Under the pieces are notes generated by a model. That model was not told the DNA's origin. It did not search any database and saw only the letters and a list, made by a program, of their open reading frames with translations. Both the position numbers and the translations under genes were made by a program. Of a stretch of 64,000 nt of DNA, positions 33,468 through 45,131 are shown one piece after another (within the stretch, counting starts at the first letter, position 1; every line of letters begins with the position of its first letter). Origin of the DNA: Gigaspora margarita (Eukaryota > Glomeromycota > Glomeromycetes > Diversisporales > Gigasporaceae); assembly GCA_009809945.1 (NCBI GenBank), contig WTPW01000352.1, positions 276,373 to 340,372 of the forward strand, read 5' to 3'.

Positions 33468-33728
33468 AGGACCCTGAATATCTAGTATAGAGGTCATACT
33501 AGAAATTTTTTAGCAAAAACACCTAAAATTTAAGAAGCAAAAAACAGTTTTTAGCAATTAACTTGGTATCCGGTGGTCCAATTTGAATTACCTTTTTTTA
33601 AAATGAAGCTTTTAGTGAGGTGCATCTAACAAAAAAAAGTTTATTCGATTCTGATCACTGGATTAGAAGTTATTTGAATAAATAGATTTTGTTATAGTTA
33701 TGACCTATATGAGAGGTGTCCGGGTCCT
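33468..33728. mobile_element. AGGACCC-family MITE (hAT-like)
   Basis: Ends AGGACCCTGAATATCTAGTA and inverse AGGACCCGGACACCTCTCAT, with perfect 8-bp duplications AGTAACTC at 33460-33467 and 33729-33736. The 261 bp interior contains GATTCTGATCACTGGATTAG and GGTGCATCTAAC, variants of the recurrent foldback motif. Confidence 0.92.
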
Positions 33729-33889
33729 AGTAACTCTGTGTGAGTTTGACTAAAGATTACTCTGTGTGATTCACAGGATCTGATTCTGTGTGAATTAATA
33801 AATAAGAGAGAAACCTAGTATTAACTTAAAGAAGAAAGAAATCTAAAAGAAAATAAAAGTATTGTCCTTATTGTAAAGAATAGCAATGG

Positions 33890-34520
33890 ATTCTATACAA
33901 CTGAGGCTCCTACTCAAGCAGGTGGCCAATATCTTTAAAGAAATTGCTGATGAATTCAAACAAGGAGTACCACCTGGTATAAAGGAATTAAGTATAGTTA
34001 AAGTAGAACCATTTTATAGTAAGTAAGAGAAAGACAAACCAAGTGGATCAGTATGTTTGAGAAAGCCATTGTGGCTAATAATTGAAGAAATAGTAGAAAA
34101 ATTATTATTGCTTTGGGATATTTAGTCAGAGCTACCACCTATTGGTATGATGATATCAAAAGTACTATTACCTATCTGAAGATACCTCTTTTGTAGCTTA
34201 GTTCAATAAGTGTTTAAGAACTCTTAAGAGGAAAAATAATTGCCATAATAAGCTATATAACATGGAACAAGGAAAGAATAAATGGGTGCTGAAATATATC
34301 ATCAAATTCAAATGCCTAAAAAGAAGGTATATCTAGGGAAAAGATTGCCTAATGATTATATAGTGCTTTTTTTTTTGTCTGGGCTTAAACAGGAGATCAC
34401 TATATATACTACAATAAAGAACCCCCAAACTCTAAAGAAGCTATCAAAATAGCCAAACAGGTTAGAGCAGGTAAATACTATAGGAAGATTAAACTAGAAA
34501 GGGGAAGGACTCAAGAAAAA
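33890..34520 (+). pseudogene. gag-like fossil of an LTR retrotransposon
   Basis: Plus-strand stretches resemble the capsid region of fungal Ty3/Gypsy-like gag proteins: a Met start near 33890 followed by a charged helical segment, then a later LSGLKQEI-type word. No protease, pol or LTR accompanies it. It is broken at roughly ten places and old. Family assignment is tentative. Confidence 0.45.
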
Positions 34521-34529
34521 AATTAGAGG

Positions 34530-34712
34530 ATGACATTGACTAGCTAATGCAAAAGATGCCTCTGTATAAAATACCCACTCAAAATACCTTTCTGTCAAAA
34601 GATCCTACTTTACAAAATACCCATTACCAAATAAAATACCCAGGGTACTTTGTAAGTTTTTGATTAGGTATTTTGTATTAAACCCTGGGTCTTTTGGTCA
34701 GTGCAGTATGAT
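34530..34712. repeat. GGGTATTTTG-type inverted words
   Basis: Words such as AAAATACCC, AAATACCTTT and GGTATTTTGTA occur in both orientations around 34575-34690, followed by CCCTGGGTCTTTTGG. Probably a small foldback with decayed ends, located exactly at the left border of copy B. Confidence 0.4.
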
Positions 34713-34714
34713 AT

Positions 34715-35195
34715 ACAATTTTAGCAAATATCTCATCATTAAAGCCTATTGTCAACATTTTTTGTACAGCACATATATTGCAATTGAGTATAAATACAGA
34801 ACTAAATGTAGCACATAATCTAGTTATAAAATATAAAACATTAATTCTACTTTTGGATAAAAAAAAAACACAAACAATATGGGAAGTACAAGTTAGTACT
34901 GATAAAAAAAAACAGAAACTATTAATATAATTCAGAATATTGAAACTCTACATATATAGTATTAAAAAACTTAAAAGACCAATTAAATAATTAGTTAATA
35001 ATCTTGAAAATTTTTCAAATATTAATAATCAATATAATGGCAATAATATTCAAGAAAATATACTTTCTAATAAATTTTTAGAAATACATAATCTTGTAGA
35101 TCTTTTATATCTATCACTGAAGCAACAGAAATTCTCTCTAGTTCTAATTATACTACTTTATGTGTTATAGTATCTAGGGTTTTCTGCATTTTGGT
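34715..35195 (+). pseudogene. hAT transposase core (copy B)
   Basis: Homologue of 9835-10310 with the same broken blocks (LKRPIK, LEIHNLVDLL-like, SSNYTTLCVI). Differences from copy A are mostly C/T and G/A changes. Confidence 0.6.
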
Positions 35196-37045
35196 TCAGT
35201 TCAATTAGGGTTGAGTTCAAGTTTGATTAAATCTGAACTTAAACTTCAAATTTTGCAGATTCTTGAACTTGAACTAGAGCTAGACTAAAGATACCTAATA
35301 AACTTATTTTTACAATGACAAATGATGTCATTATGGTTTTGCTATAATGAAACCTTGATAATTGATAAAACCTCTGACAATTGACAAAACCTATAATAAA
35401 TTGACAAAACCTATGACAACTTGACAAAACCTATGACAACTTGATAAAACCTATAACAAATTAACGAAATCTTTGACAAAACCTCTAATGATTGATAAAA
35501 CATTGGCAACTAATTTTGCTAGTAATTAAACAACAAGCTTATATAATGATCTTTGGATACACTAAACCTTAAATTGTTAAAAATATATTATTTCATTATT
35601 TGGTTTCATTGGCTTTTTGCTTTTTTCTTTTTTTTTCTTTCACATGTGTTTAAATTTATATCAGGTTGATTCAGAATAGTCAAAATTTGTGCCTTTTGAA
35701 TAAGCATATATTTATTTTTGTTGATTCCAGATTAGCCTGACATTGATTTCAAACATATGTGAAAAAGAAAGTGCAGTAAAATTACTTGAAAACCAATATT
35801 TAAATTGACCTTGATGCACTAATAAAATTAATAAGAATAAAATTTTTATATAATGAGCACCAATCTATCATTGTAGCTTCTAGTATGAATACCTAAACTT
35901 CTATCTTTACACACTTTGTTTATTTAAATCAATGGAGTTGTAAAATTTTGTTTATATGGATTATTTCAAAGAAGTCAAAACAAAAAAAATGCAAGAACAA
36001 AAAAATGGTAGTCTAAACCTATCTTGGGCCATTAATAAAAACTGTCAGGAAGCTATATATTAGTTCTAACTTTAACTCTGACCTTAATGCTAAACAGGCT
36101 CTACTACAAATTTTAACTAAAATTTCAAAAAATCACATGGGTATATGACTTTAGCTATCGCCTTTTTTGATTTGTTATTTGCAAATAAGTAAAATTACAA
36201 TGATATAATAGATATTTTAATATGTATATACTGTTATGCAACCTATAGTAATTCTTTATTACTGTTATTAATTGTACATTATCTTCTGTTCTGTTATAGC
36301 TAATTTGGAAATTAGTGGAGAACTTGAAAAATTTTTTTGTTTTTAAAACCTTTTAGTTTTTCTTATGAATCATTTAACTTTTTACAGTCTTTGGAACTTT
36401 GGTCCAATAATAGCAATATAATTTCCAAAGAGCTAGATAATTTATAAGTTGAAACCAAAAGATTTCAAAAATAAAAAAATTTTCAAGTATTTCACTAATT
36501 TTCAAATTAGCTATAAACTATCTTTTTTTTTAGCTCTATTATTATCATTATTAAAACACTTCTTAATTTTATAAACATGGTAGTTAACTCTATCATGTAT
36601 GAATATAACTCATCAAGTTTTATTAAAGGTTTGTCAAATTATCATAGGTTTCATCAATTCATTATAGATTTTATCAATTCATTATAGGTTTTATTAATTC
36701 ATTATAGGTTTTATTAATTGTCAGAGTTTCATTAATCATTAATTTATCAATTAGAAATTATCTAATGAATGGTTTTATCATTTATTAATGATGAATATTT
36801 TGTTATTCATCAAGTATCATTAAACCAGACTTGAGATTTATGAACCTGAACTAAACTTGAACTTAAAAATTAGTTCAGTTTAAATCAGTTTGAAGTTCAT
36901 GAACATTGTTTAGATTAAATATTTGAATTATTTATTATAAGATTAACATATGTTTCCAAAAATAAACTACCTTTTAGAATAACTTTGGACAATAAAATCT
37001 GAAGCAGATTAAAATCAATTTTGGTTAATTGCTAATAGTTGTTAC
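35196..37045. other. Duplicated non-coding block with facing minisatellites
   Basis: Aligns with 10310-15160 minus the copy-A insertions. Contains a clean GACAAAACCTATGACAACTT array (35370-35500), the inverse AGGTTTCATCAATTCATTAT array (36620-36790) and GAACYT hexamers at 35190-35280 and 36840-36905. No gene. Confidence 0.5.
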
Positions 37046-37205
37046 TAGGGATTGGAACCGCCTAAAATTTTTCTTAATTGTTTAATCATTTAAGCATTTA
37101 ACTGTTTAATTTGACCAGCATTAAAATAATTTCGGCCCATGGTCAACATAATTCTGCCTGGAACTATAGAGCAATTTTTAAACAGTTAAACGGTTCCAAT
37201 CCCTA
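37046..37205. mobile_element. hAT MITE with TAGGGATTGGAACCG ends
   Basis: 15-bp ends TAGGGATTGGAACCG are exact inverse copies. Flanking 8-bp duplications are GTTGTTAC and GTTGTTGC. Copy A has the empty site near 15176. The TAGGG terminus and 8-bp target are typical of hAT. Length 160 bp. Confidence 0.93.
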
Positions 37206-37412
37206 GTTGTTGCATAGTAAAGTCTAAATTCTACTATATAATTGGTTATTGGCACTTAAGTAAATTTATTTGGAAGACTAAACTATACTTATCCTGAAAG
37301 TCTCATCAAAATAGAAGTACTTTTTATTATTTGATTTTTAATTTTTACTTTCAACAAATATATGTTGTTAATAAAATTTTAATCTCTTCATTGAAAATAA
37401 AAATTAAAATCC

Positions 37413-38034
37413 CTGCTTGTCAATAGCATAGTGGTTGCACTTCCAGGTCATTAACCAATCCAGTCATAAGGTCACCAGTTCAAGCCCTACTAGAGGACAA
37501 AAATTTAATAACTATATAAGGTCATGAGATGGATGTGCTAAACTAGGATGCTAAGACCATGTTTGGCAGTACAGCCACACACAGCAACATTTAAGATTTG
37601 TGTGAAAGGTTCTTAAAAGAAGATATAAATACTTTTAGTAGAAATCTGGTCAAATACAGGTTGGACAATTCTAATAGAATTCCAGTTGAAGAAAAATTAG
37701 GATACTTCTGGTGGAATTTAGTATGCATAAAGGATACTTCTAGTGGAATTTCAGATGAATGGAAATAAAAAAAGGAATCAACTGAATGTAAGTTAGTTGT
37801 GAACAATTTAGAAATAAAAATTTAGAATGATCTGGCTAGCAGATCATGTGAGTTAGAGAACTGCAGACTCAATAAAATGGTTCTACACTATGGAGTTAGG
37901 GACCTGGAACATCAATGACAGACTTAACAAAATTATGACCCCCACTAGCACAGGGATAGTTTAAGATCTTAATAAATAAAAAAGAGTGCCACATGCACCT
38001 CAAATGCAATTTGTATCTGAGATAGTCTAAAAAA
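37413..38034 (+). mobile_element. tRNA-derived SINE
   Basis: The 5' part has an A-box-like TAGCATAGTGGTTGC and about 55 bases later a B-box-like AGTTCAAGCCC, as in tRNA-promoted SINEs. The 3' end is an A-rich tail. Flanking duplications AAATTAAAATCC (37401-37412, 38035-38046) are typical of LINE-mediated insertion. Copy A has the empty site. Length 622 bp. Confidence 0.85.
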
Positions 38035-38406
38035 AAATTAAAATCCAATTAATTAAAAGTTCTTTAATTTAGTTGTAAATTTGAAAGTATATATATTTTG
38101 TTCTCCTGAAAAACCTTACTTAAACAGCTTTAATCGATTTGTTTAGTAAACTTTGGACTTTACTATGTAGCAACTTTTATCAATCTTGGGGTAGCTTATT
38201 TTTGGGTCAAAGACATTTTTGTGTTTCTTGACCAAAAAAGAGGAAGTAACTTATTTTCAGAGATAGCTTATTTTTGGCAATATATGGTATACTCTTTCTG
38301 TTATATTATAAAATAATAAACTATTTATTTTTTATTTATAATATTTAATATAATTAACATTTTTCTATATAAACTTTTTTCATGCAACTAAATCACTTTT
38401 GAGTTT

Positions 38407-38659
38407 CTAAGTAAAGTTGTAGGGCTCATCAAGATGAATCTAATAGTAGATAGATTATTAAATCTATTAAATAAAACACAAGATTTTTTCAAAAAACATT
38501 TCACTGACTATATAAAATTCTCTATAAACAATATTATTATTTATAGAGAAATTTATATAATTAGCAAAATATTTTGAAAATATTTTGTGATATACTTAAC
38601 AGATTTTAATAATTTAACCATATTAGAATCATCTTGATAAGCTCTACAACTTTATTTAG
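38407..38659. mobile_element. Foldback with CTAAGTAAAGTTGTAGGGCTC arms
   Basis: CTAAGTAAAGTTGTAGGGCT on the left faces AGCTCTACAACTTTATTTAG on the right. Between the arms is AAGATGAATCTAATAGTAGA, mirrored by ACCATATTAGAATCATCTTG. It contains both recurrent motifs of the window. Confidence 0.7.
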
Positions 38660-39143
38660 AAGCTTAAAAGTGATTTGCTTAGTATAAAAAAAGTTTATTT
38701 AAAAAAATAATTTTATTATAAATTGATATTATATAATATTTATTACAATTTTAATAAATTTTATTTTAATTTATTGAACTTGAACATGTTTATAAACTTT
38801 GAACTGAACCTGAACTGAACTTGAACTCACTTTAAAAGTTCAATACTATGCTTGAGCCAGACTTTATTTTTAAGTTCAAGTTCAGTTCAAGTTCAGTTTG
38901 AAATTTAATTGAACTTGAACTTAGCTTAAAGTTCAGTTCAGTTTATAGGAACACTAATAGTACCAACTATAGAAAAATTAGTTAATTATCTAAACAATAC
39001 AAATAGTGAATAATGTTAAAAATAAAGTAAAAGATTCTATTCTTGATAATTTTCAATCAATAGCTATCATTACCTAAATATGGCTTATATGTGTTTTTTT
39101 GACTCTAGGTTCAAAAATCTATAATTTTGTATGATTCTGGTAT

Positions 39144-39831
39144 GATTTCCCAAAAGTTAGTTTCCTGCCAGCTCATTTTTCTGATACTATATCCCTGACA
39201 GAATGTTTCACCTACAGCACTTTTTGTTTACAGAATCTTTCCTTGATATACCATGTTTTTGATATCTCCTTTCCTTGACATCTCATATTTTTGACAAGAC
39301 ATTTATCTGACATGACATATTTCTAATTTGACTTTTCTCCAATACTAAGTTTTATTGAATGTACTTTTTCTGACAAGAACGATGACCTGGTGATCATTAC
39401 ATCACGTAAAATCATGCAACTACGTTATTTGTTTACTAGAACTATCAACTTGGCCTAAATTATACTATCACCTAACCCTAATCTAACCCTAACCCTAACC
39501 CTAATTTAGACCAAGTTCTTAAGCATGTGATGTGATTATCACAAATATATCACTCTACCCAATAATTATATTTAAATAAAATTTCTAATCAGGAAAAGAT
39601 CTTGTCAGAAAAAGATATCAGAAACATGTCATATTAAAAAAATATTCTTTCTGAAATATGTCATGTCAGTAAAATATCTTTTGAAAATATGTCCTGTCAA
39701 GAAAAAAGAAGATCAAAAACATGGTATGTTGAGGAAAGATTCTGTCAACAAAAAATGCTATAGGTAAAACATTCTGTTAGAAATATAGTGTCAAAAAAAT
39801 GAGCTAATAGAGAACAAACTTTCAGGGAATC
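39144..39831. mobile_element. Foldback with ~20-bp internal repeats and a nested MITE
   Basis: The arms share AGCTCATTTTTCTGATACTA, CAGAATGTTTCACCTA and ACAGAATCTTTCCTTGATAT with their inverses. Inner parts are tandem TGACATGACATATTTC-type units. The loop (about 39383-39550) holds a MITE with CATTACATCACG ends and CTAACCCTAACCCTAACCC hexamers, related to 18764-18931. Confidence 0.75.
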
Positions 39832-40327
39832 AAGCAACAACCTTTTGGTACTGCTGTAAGTACAAAAATAAATTGTTGCTATGCAAGCATACTCTTGTAC
39901 ATTATTTCATGCTTGTACAGTATTTTTTTTATATAAATTGCTTGATTTTTAGAATAAATCTATTTGTTACTAGTGGTGATATTCACTGGTTGCAATTAGC
40001 CAATCATATCATGGGATTAGATGTAATATTTGTGTTAATCTGAAAATGAAAAAACATTATAATTTTTCAAATATTTGTGATGGTACAAAATTTTACCTAA
40101 AAATTACTTTTTGTATTCTAATTAAAAAATTCTTTGAAAATTTTACTATATAATAACCCTACCCCAACTCTAACTTAACACTAACTATGACTCTAATTGC
40201 AATTAACTTTAATGTTTGTTTTGATTCTGTAATACAATCTGCAATTTGGCAATATTATTGCTAGTAACAACTAAATTATTTTTTATATTTATATTAATTA
40301 AAATAGTCATTATAAAAAGAAATTATT

Positions 40328-40868
40328 GACCTCGGGATCGATAGCATAGCAGTTATGCTCTGAGGTTCCAAATCAGAAGATCGCTAGTTCAATTATCACT
40401 AGAGGCGTTATATCAATTTATGAATGTGGCTTGGCTCTGTGTAGAACTGAAACACTGCGGAACCAGGAACCCAGGCCATCAATTAAAGAATGCACAGTAG
40501 TGGCTGGATCGTAGTTTGGTATAACATGAACTCTACCAGAATTAGAACTTGTTAGTATGGAACTATGATTTGGATAACCGAAGTCACGAGATGTAATAAA
40601 AGATCGTTCATGAACTTGGGGCATTACAGGTTGAGCAACTACTATCCGGAGACCCAAGGGAATAACTCTAGTAAGTTGGAGGCCTGAGGATAGGAAAATC
40701 AGTACTGTGGCAATCAGATCTGGGCACCTTAGAGCAGCTTAGTGAGCTCATGTTGCAGAGAAAGTGAGGGGTTAAAGGCAGTATTGGTAAAACAGCAGTA
40801 GTCAGAAATCTTAAAAGTACAATAGTACGATACCTTTAGGACAATATGGGCAGGATTGACAAAAAAAA
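40328..40868 (+). mobile_element. tRNA-derived SINE, second copy
   Basis: A-box-like ATAGCATAGCAGTTATGC and B-box-like CTAGTTCAATTATC lie 50-60 bases apart. It ends in about 12 A. Duplications AAAAAGAAATTATT / AAAAAGAATTATT flank it, and copy A is empty at 15800. The body differs strongly from the SINE at 37413 beyond the promoter region. The antisense ORF at 40418-40657 is accidental. Confidence 0.82.
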
Positions 40869-41290
40869 AAAAGAATTATTAAAAAATTAAAGAATCAATT
40901 TGGTGTGTTTAATAGGCAGGTTAATCATAAAATGACTATTAATACAATTTAATAGAACAAACTACAAAAAAAAATCAGTTATGAAAATTTTTTTTTATCA
41001 ATTTAAAATGATAATTTTAATGGGTATCCATAAGCGCTTTGTACTAAATTTAGTACAAATTAAAAAAATCATATTTTAACAATTAATAAAAATTTTTATT
41101 TTAAGCTTTGCTAAAATATTCTTTAATACCAATATTTTTTTTATATAAAATTTTAGCAAATGTTATTTATAAAAATTTGAATTGCAAAACTTGCTGTACT
41201 AAATTTACACAGTATTTAAAAAATATTTAAAAATATTAATTTATTAGATAATAATAAAAATAACAAAAATTTAGATTGTTTTTAATCTAT

Positions 41291-41987
41291 TGTTGACCTC
41301 TAAAAATATGCAAAATGGGCATATCTCTCGATCCAGTAATCAGAATTTGATGAAACAACTTCCATTCGACTCAGTTCGTTAAGACGGTTCGAATGAGCTA
41401 TATATCATCTCTGTATGACCACTGGTTGCCAAGATCGGAACCAATGAACAATCAAGTATAGGATCTACAATTTGATTGGCTAGGAGATCTACTGTGTGCC
41501 AAAGTGCATATATGGCATTTATAAAACATGTCATATTTATAGCATATATACTCTATATTTTATTTATTATACATATATCATTTATTTCATATATTACATT
41601 TATACTATTTATACAATATATTTTATTAGTAGTAGATATAGCATTTATTGCATATGTAATAGATATAGCCCATTATATTTGTAAAAAATCAAAATGTATA
41701 AAAGCAGCCGATGTGGACCCAAGTTCAATATCGAGTCTTCATACTCTTTCACTAATAAATACATTTATTTATTACTTAAATTAAACAGTTACTAGTATCT
41801 TCATATACTTTTAATTGTTGCCTCTTTCATAATTGCAAATTACCAAAAAACTTCTTTGTTAAGTTTTCTTGAAAAATGCCTTTTGACTTAGTTAAATCAC
41901 AGTAACAAGTGAGGTTACACAAAGTGATCACTGTCTAAGGTCACTCCAGTTATCTACTATCTTAAAAGAAGTAGATATAGGATAGCA
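41291..41987. mobile_element. Probable solo LTR
   Basis: The insertion starts TGTTGACC and ends GGATAGCA, that is TG...CA. CTAT flanks it on both sides (41287-41290, 41988-41991), and copy A carries a single CTAT. No inverted terminal repeats longer than TG/CA. The 697 bp length, ends and 4-bp target fit a solo LTR of a Ty3/Gypsy-like element left after LTR recombination. It postdates the duplication. No internal gene is present. Confidence 0.65.
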
Positions 41988-42018
41988 CTATATTTGATTT
42001 TAAAAATATAAAAAAAAT

Positions 42019-44233
42019 CAGTAGTACTAAATCGCACTACTGGTGCTCAACACTAGTATGCAGTATAATGTAAAGATCAATATCAAAAAAAAATAAACAA
42101 AAAAAATAAACAAAATTAAATTTAATAAATGTTAAGTTAGAGTTAATAGTTAGGGTTAGGGTGAGATATAGTATATACATCGGGAAATTTTTTATATAGA
42201 TAAATATCGATATATAACAATTAATCGATATATATCGATTAAAAATTAATGATATATATCAATAAACTAGTTATATATCGATATGTATCTATAATTGATA
42301 TATAGCATAAAACCGAGTAATAGTGATTAATGGATATTAATCGCTATATAGTTGAAACAGATTTTGCTTTTTTGTATAACATACCGGATCTGGTTTTTTG
42401 ATCTTTTTTTTTTATTTTGATCTTTGATCTATATTTTTTAGCACAACTTAAGCTTCTTTTTTGTTTTTATTAAAATCGAAGAAAAGATTCTGCTTTATTA
42501 AACTCTATTTTAATAAACTTTTTTTCGATTTTATATTTTTTTTATTCGTTTTATAAAAACTTATTCTTCTGTGTCATTTATATAGTATAAATTATTTTTT
42601 ATTTTTTTTATTTATTTTTTGTATTATATATTATTTCGTTTTATTTTTTTTCATATTATTTATATTTATTTTATTTATTTTTTTTTTGTATTTCATTTTA
42701 TGCTATTTTTTTTATTTTTTTTATTTATTTATTTTTTTTTTGTATTATATTTATTATTTTGTTTTATTTTTTTTTTTAGAACATAGAAAACCCTGGCGAC
42801 CCCAAACAGATTAGAAGAATCGTGGAGTGGAGATCTCTCACCTGCTTCACAAAAGAACGTTCGTTTTTGGGAATGGTGAATTATTATCAGCAAAAAAGTA
42901 GATTGCACAAATCTACATAAAGATAATTATTTTTTTCAGTATGTTTTTTTTCTTTTTTTTGTTATCATTACAACTAATACTTTGTTGTTTTCTTGCAGTG
43001 ATTTGGCAGCATTTTGCAGTATTTTAACATCATTCTTGCAGTGAAGCAATACCATTCTTGTGGTAAAATGATGCCATTCTTGCACTGAAATGATAGCGTT
43101 CTTGTGGTAAAATGACGACATTCTTTTAGTGAAGTCACAGCATTCTCGCAGTGAAGTAACGGCATTCTTATAGTAATTTGATAGTGTTCTTGTGGTGATT
43201 CAACAGGTGTTCTTGCAGGAAAGTGATGGCATTCTTGTGGTGATTTGACGTTGAAGTAAGTAAGTGTTGACATGACTTTCTTGCAGTAACTTAATGGCAT
43301 TTTTGAAGTGAATTGACAGTGTGTTTGTACTTGTTCTTGTGAATTATAGCATTCTTACGGTATTCTTGTACGTGTTCTTGTGGTAAAGTAACAGTGTTCT
43401 TGTACGCATTCTTGTGGTGAAGCAATAGTGTTTTCGTATGCATTCTTGTAGTGAAGTGATAGTGTTCTTGTAGAATTCGATGACATTCTTGTGGTGATTA
43501 TATGGCATTCTTGTAGTAACTTGGATGGCTTTTTTGTAGTGAATAGATGGTGTGCTTGTAGTGAATTGATAGTTTTTTGTACATGTTCTTGTAGTGATTT
43601 AATAGTGTTATTGTGGTGAAGCAATTGTGTTCTTGCAGCATTTTTGTGGTAAGTTGAGTGCATTCTTGTGATAAAATAATATAATACCTAATATTGTAAT
43701 AAAAAAAATTTTATATTATAGTATTATAAAGTTTTTTAATAAATTAAAAATTTTTTAAAATCGAATTTTTTTAATTATATATTTTTTATTATTTTTTATT
43801 ATCAAATTATTAATTGTTTTTATATTGATTATATATTGATTATTAACTATTATGGATATATATCGATTATAATTACTATTGATATATTGGTTATATATCG
43901 ATTAATATCCATATCAGATATATATCAATTACTATCACTATCAATAGATCGTGGCAGGGGTGTGTGTAATCAATATATATCCACGTGGTTAGTAATTGAT
44001 ATATGTCTATATATAAAATTTGCTGATGTAGTAAATTTTCAATAGGAATTTTTTTTTAAAAAAAAAGGTGGTTTCATAGATAAAATTTTGATTTAGAAAG
44101 TATTTTTTAAAAAAATAGCAAAATAGCAAAAAAATTTATATTACACCAGATTCTTATATTACTTGCATTTAAACAATTTGATTGTAAAAATCATTGTGGT
44201 ATTGAGCACCAGTGGTGCAATTTAGTAAAACTG
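42019..44233. mobile_element. 2.2 kb hAT-like non-autonomous element
   Basis: Ends CAGTAGTACTAAATCGCACT and inverse CAGTTTTACTAAATTGCACC match for about 35 bp. Exact 8-bp duplications AAAAAAAT are at 42011-42018 and 44234-44241. Inside: TTAGGGTTAGGGTGAG, ATATATCGATT arrays (42190-42360), T-rich DNA (42400-42780), a short unique part with AAAACCCTGGCGACCCC, a minisatellite, a second TATCGATT array (43800-43990) and the GTTTCATAGATAAAATTTTG core. It lacks a transposase. Confidence 0.9.
43000..43690. repeat. CATTCTTGTAGTGAAGT minisatellite
   Basis: Degenerate 20-30 bp units such as GTGAAGTAACGGCATTCTTG. The plus strand is nearly free of C-rich words and the minus strand is open for about 100 codons in two frames because of the period. 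Not coding. Confidence 0.75.
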
Positions 44234-44270
44234 AAAAAAATCATTAAAATAAAATTAATCAATTTAATAT

Positions 44271-44631
44271 GCATGCATCTATGTGCCCCCAAACCTGTTT
44301 GAAAACTGGTTCCTAGCCAATCAGCATCAGATATATAGATGCTACATAAATGATTAGTGTGTAATATTAAAATTAAAAAATATTTGTTTATTCAAAAAAT
44401 TGTTTTTATCTTAAAATTTTGCATATGAAACTATTTTTTGCATTATAACAAAAAAATTTCTTGCAAAATTTTGGTATAGATTTCTTTCAAAACCCCCTCT
44501 AACTCTAATACTCTCTTGACTCTAACCCTAACCTTAACAGTTAATCTTTAGTTTTGTTATTAATGTTAATCAAAAAAATAACAACAATAATGATCATTTC
44601 TATTTTGAGAGGGGGTATATAGATGTATCTG
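44271..44631. mobile_element. hAT-like MITE, CATCTATRTRCCCCC ends, TTAGGG-core group
   Basis: Left GCATGCATCTATGTGCCCCC and right inverse CAGATACATCTATATACCCCC, flanked by ATTTAATAT (9 matching bases; 8 or 9 bp duplication). Core GCATATGAAACTATTTTTTG and TAACCCTAACCTTAAC. Copy A is empty. It lies only 30 bp from the preceding element. Confidence 0.88.
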
Positions 44632-44728
44632 ATTTAATATAAGATGGTACAAATCCAAAAATAGTTAAATTTATTATAAAATTTATAGTAAATTAATAGT
44701 AAACTAATAGTAAATTTATAATAAATTT

Positions 44729-44730
<2 letters not shown>

Positions 44731-44768
<38 letters not shown>

Positions 44769-44927
44769 TTAGGCCTTGCTCATATCTTTATTGAGTAATT
44801 TATATATAAGAGGTGACTTAAATTGTACAGTAACAAATTCATATAAATTACATGCAAGAATAAAAGCTCAGACTAGTTTATCTGTGACCTAAACCTACTA
44901 GAGTGGTCAAGAATTATCTAGATTTGT
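44731..44927 (-). mobile_element. Poly-A retroinsertion (SINE-like or processed RNA), minus strand
   Basis: Starts with 35 T on the plus strand, so the inserted RNA read right to left and ended in poly-A. An AATAAA lies about 30 bases before the tail. Duplications ATAATAAATTTAA / ATAGTAAATTTAA flank it. The 160 bp body shows no clear A/B boxes. Confidence 0.7.
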
Positions 44928-45131
44928 ATAGTAAATTTAATTTAAAAGCTTAAAAATGAATTAATATTAAAAAATTTTATTAAGCTAATATATATTAAAT
45001 TTTTAATCAGTTATAAAGATAGTTTTTCTAATTATAGTAAAAATAAATTTATTAAATTTTATAAAAATTTTATAAAATATATCGATTTTAGTTTTTATAA
45101 TTATATATTTTTATAATATAAATATTATATG

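Larger units (their letters stand above)
38166..40023. other. Segment present in copy B, deleted from copy A
   Basis: Copy A joins across this stretch at a shared ATGTA. It contains the end of the AATAAGCTACC foldback, a foldback at 38407-38659, a GAACYT array (38770-38957) and a 0.7 kb foldback (39144-39831). Presence of complete older elements at both ends makes deletion from A more likely than insertion in B. Confidence 0.65.

Noticed and set aside
37440-37500. Free-standing tRNA gene
   Set aside because: A/B-box-like words are present but no acceptor or anticodon stem pairs; the context is a SINE.
40418-40657. 79-codon minus-strand ORF
   Set aside because: Lies antisense inside a SINE with a clear promoter, tail and target duplications.
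41476-41784. 102-codon ORF (MARRSTVCQSAYMAF)
   Set aside because: Mostly ATA/TTT codons from an alternating AT tract inside the probable solo LTR, with a second frame open over the same bases.
42936-43663. Minus-strand ORFs of about 100 codons
   Set aside because: Two overlapping frames are open because a degenerate minisatellite has a period near a multiple of three.
43000-43690. CRISPR-like array
   Set aside because: Units are degenerate with no conserved repeat/spacer alternation and the genome is eukaryotic.
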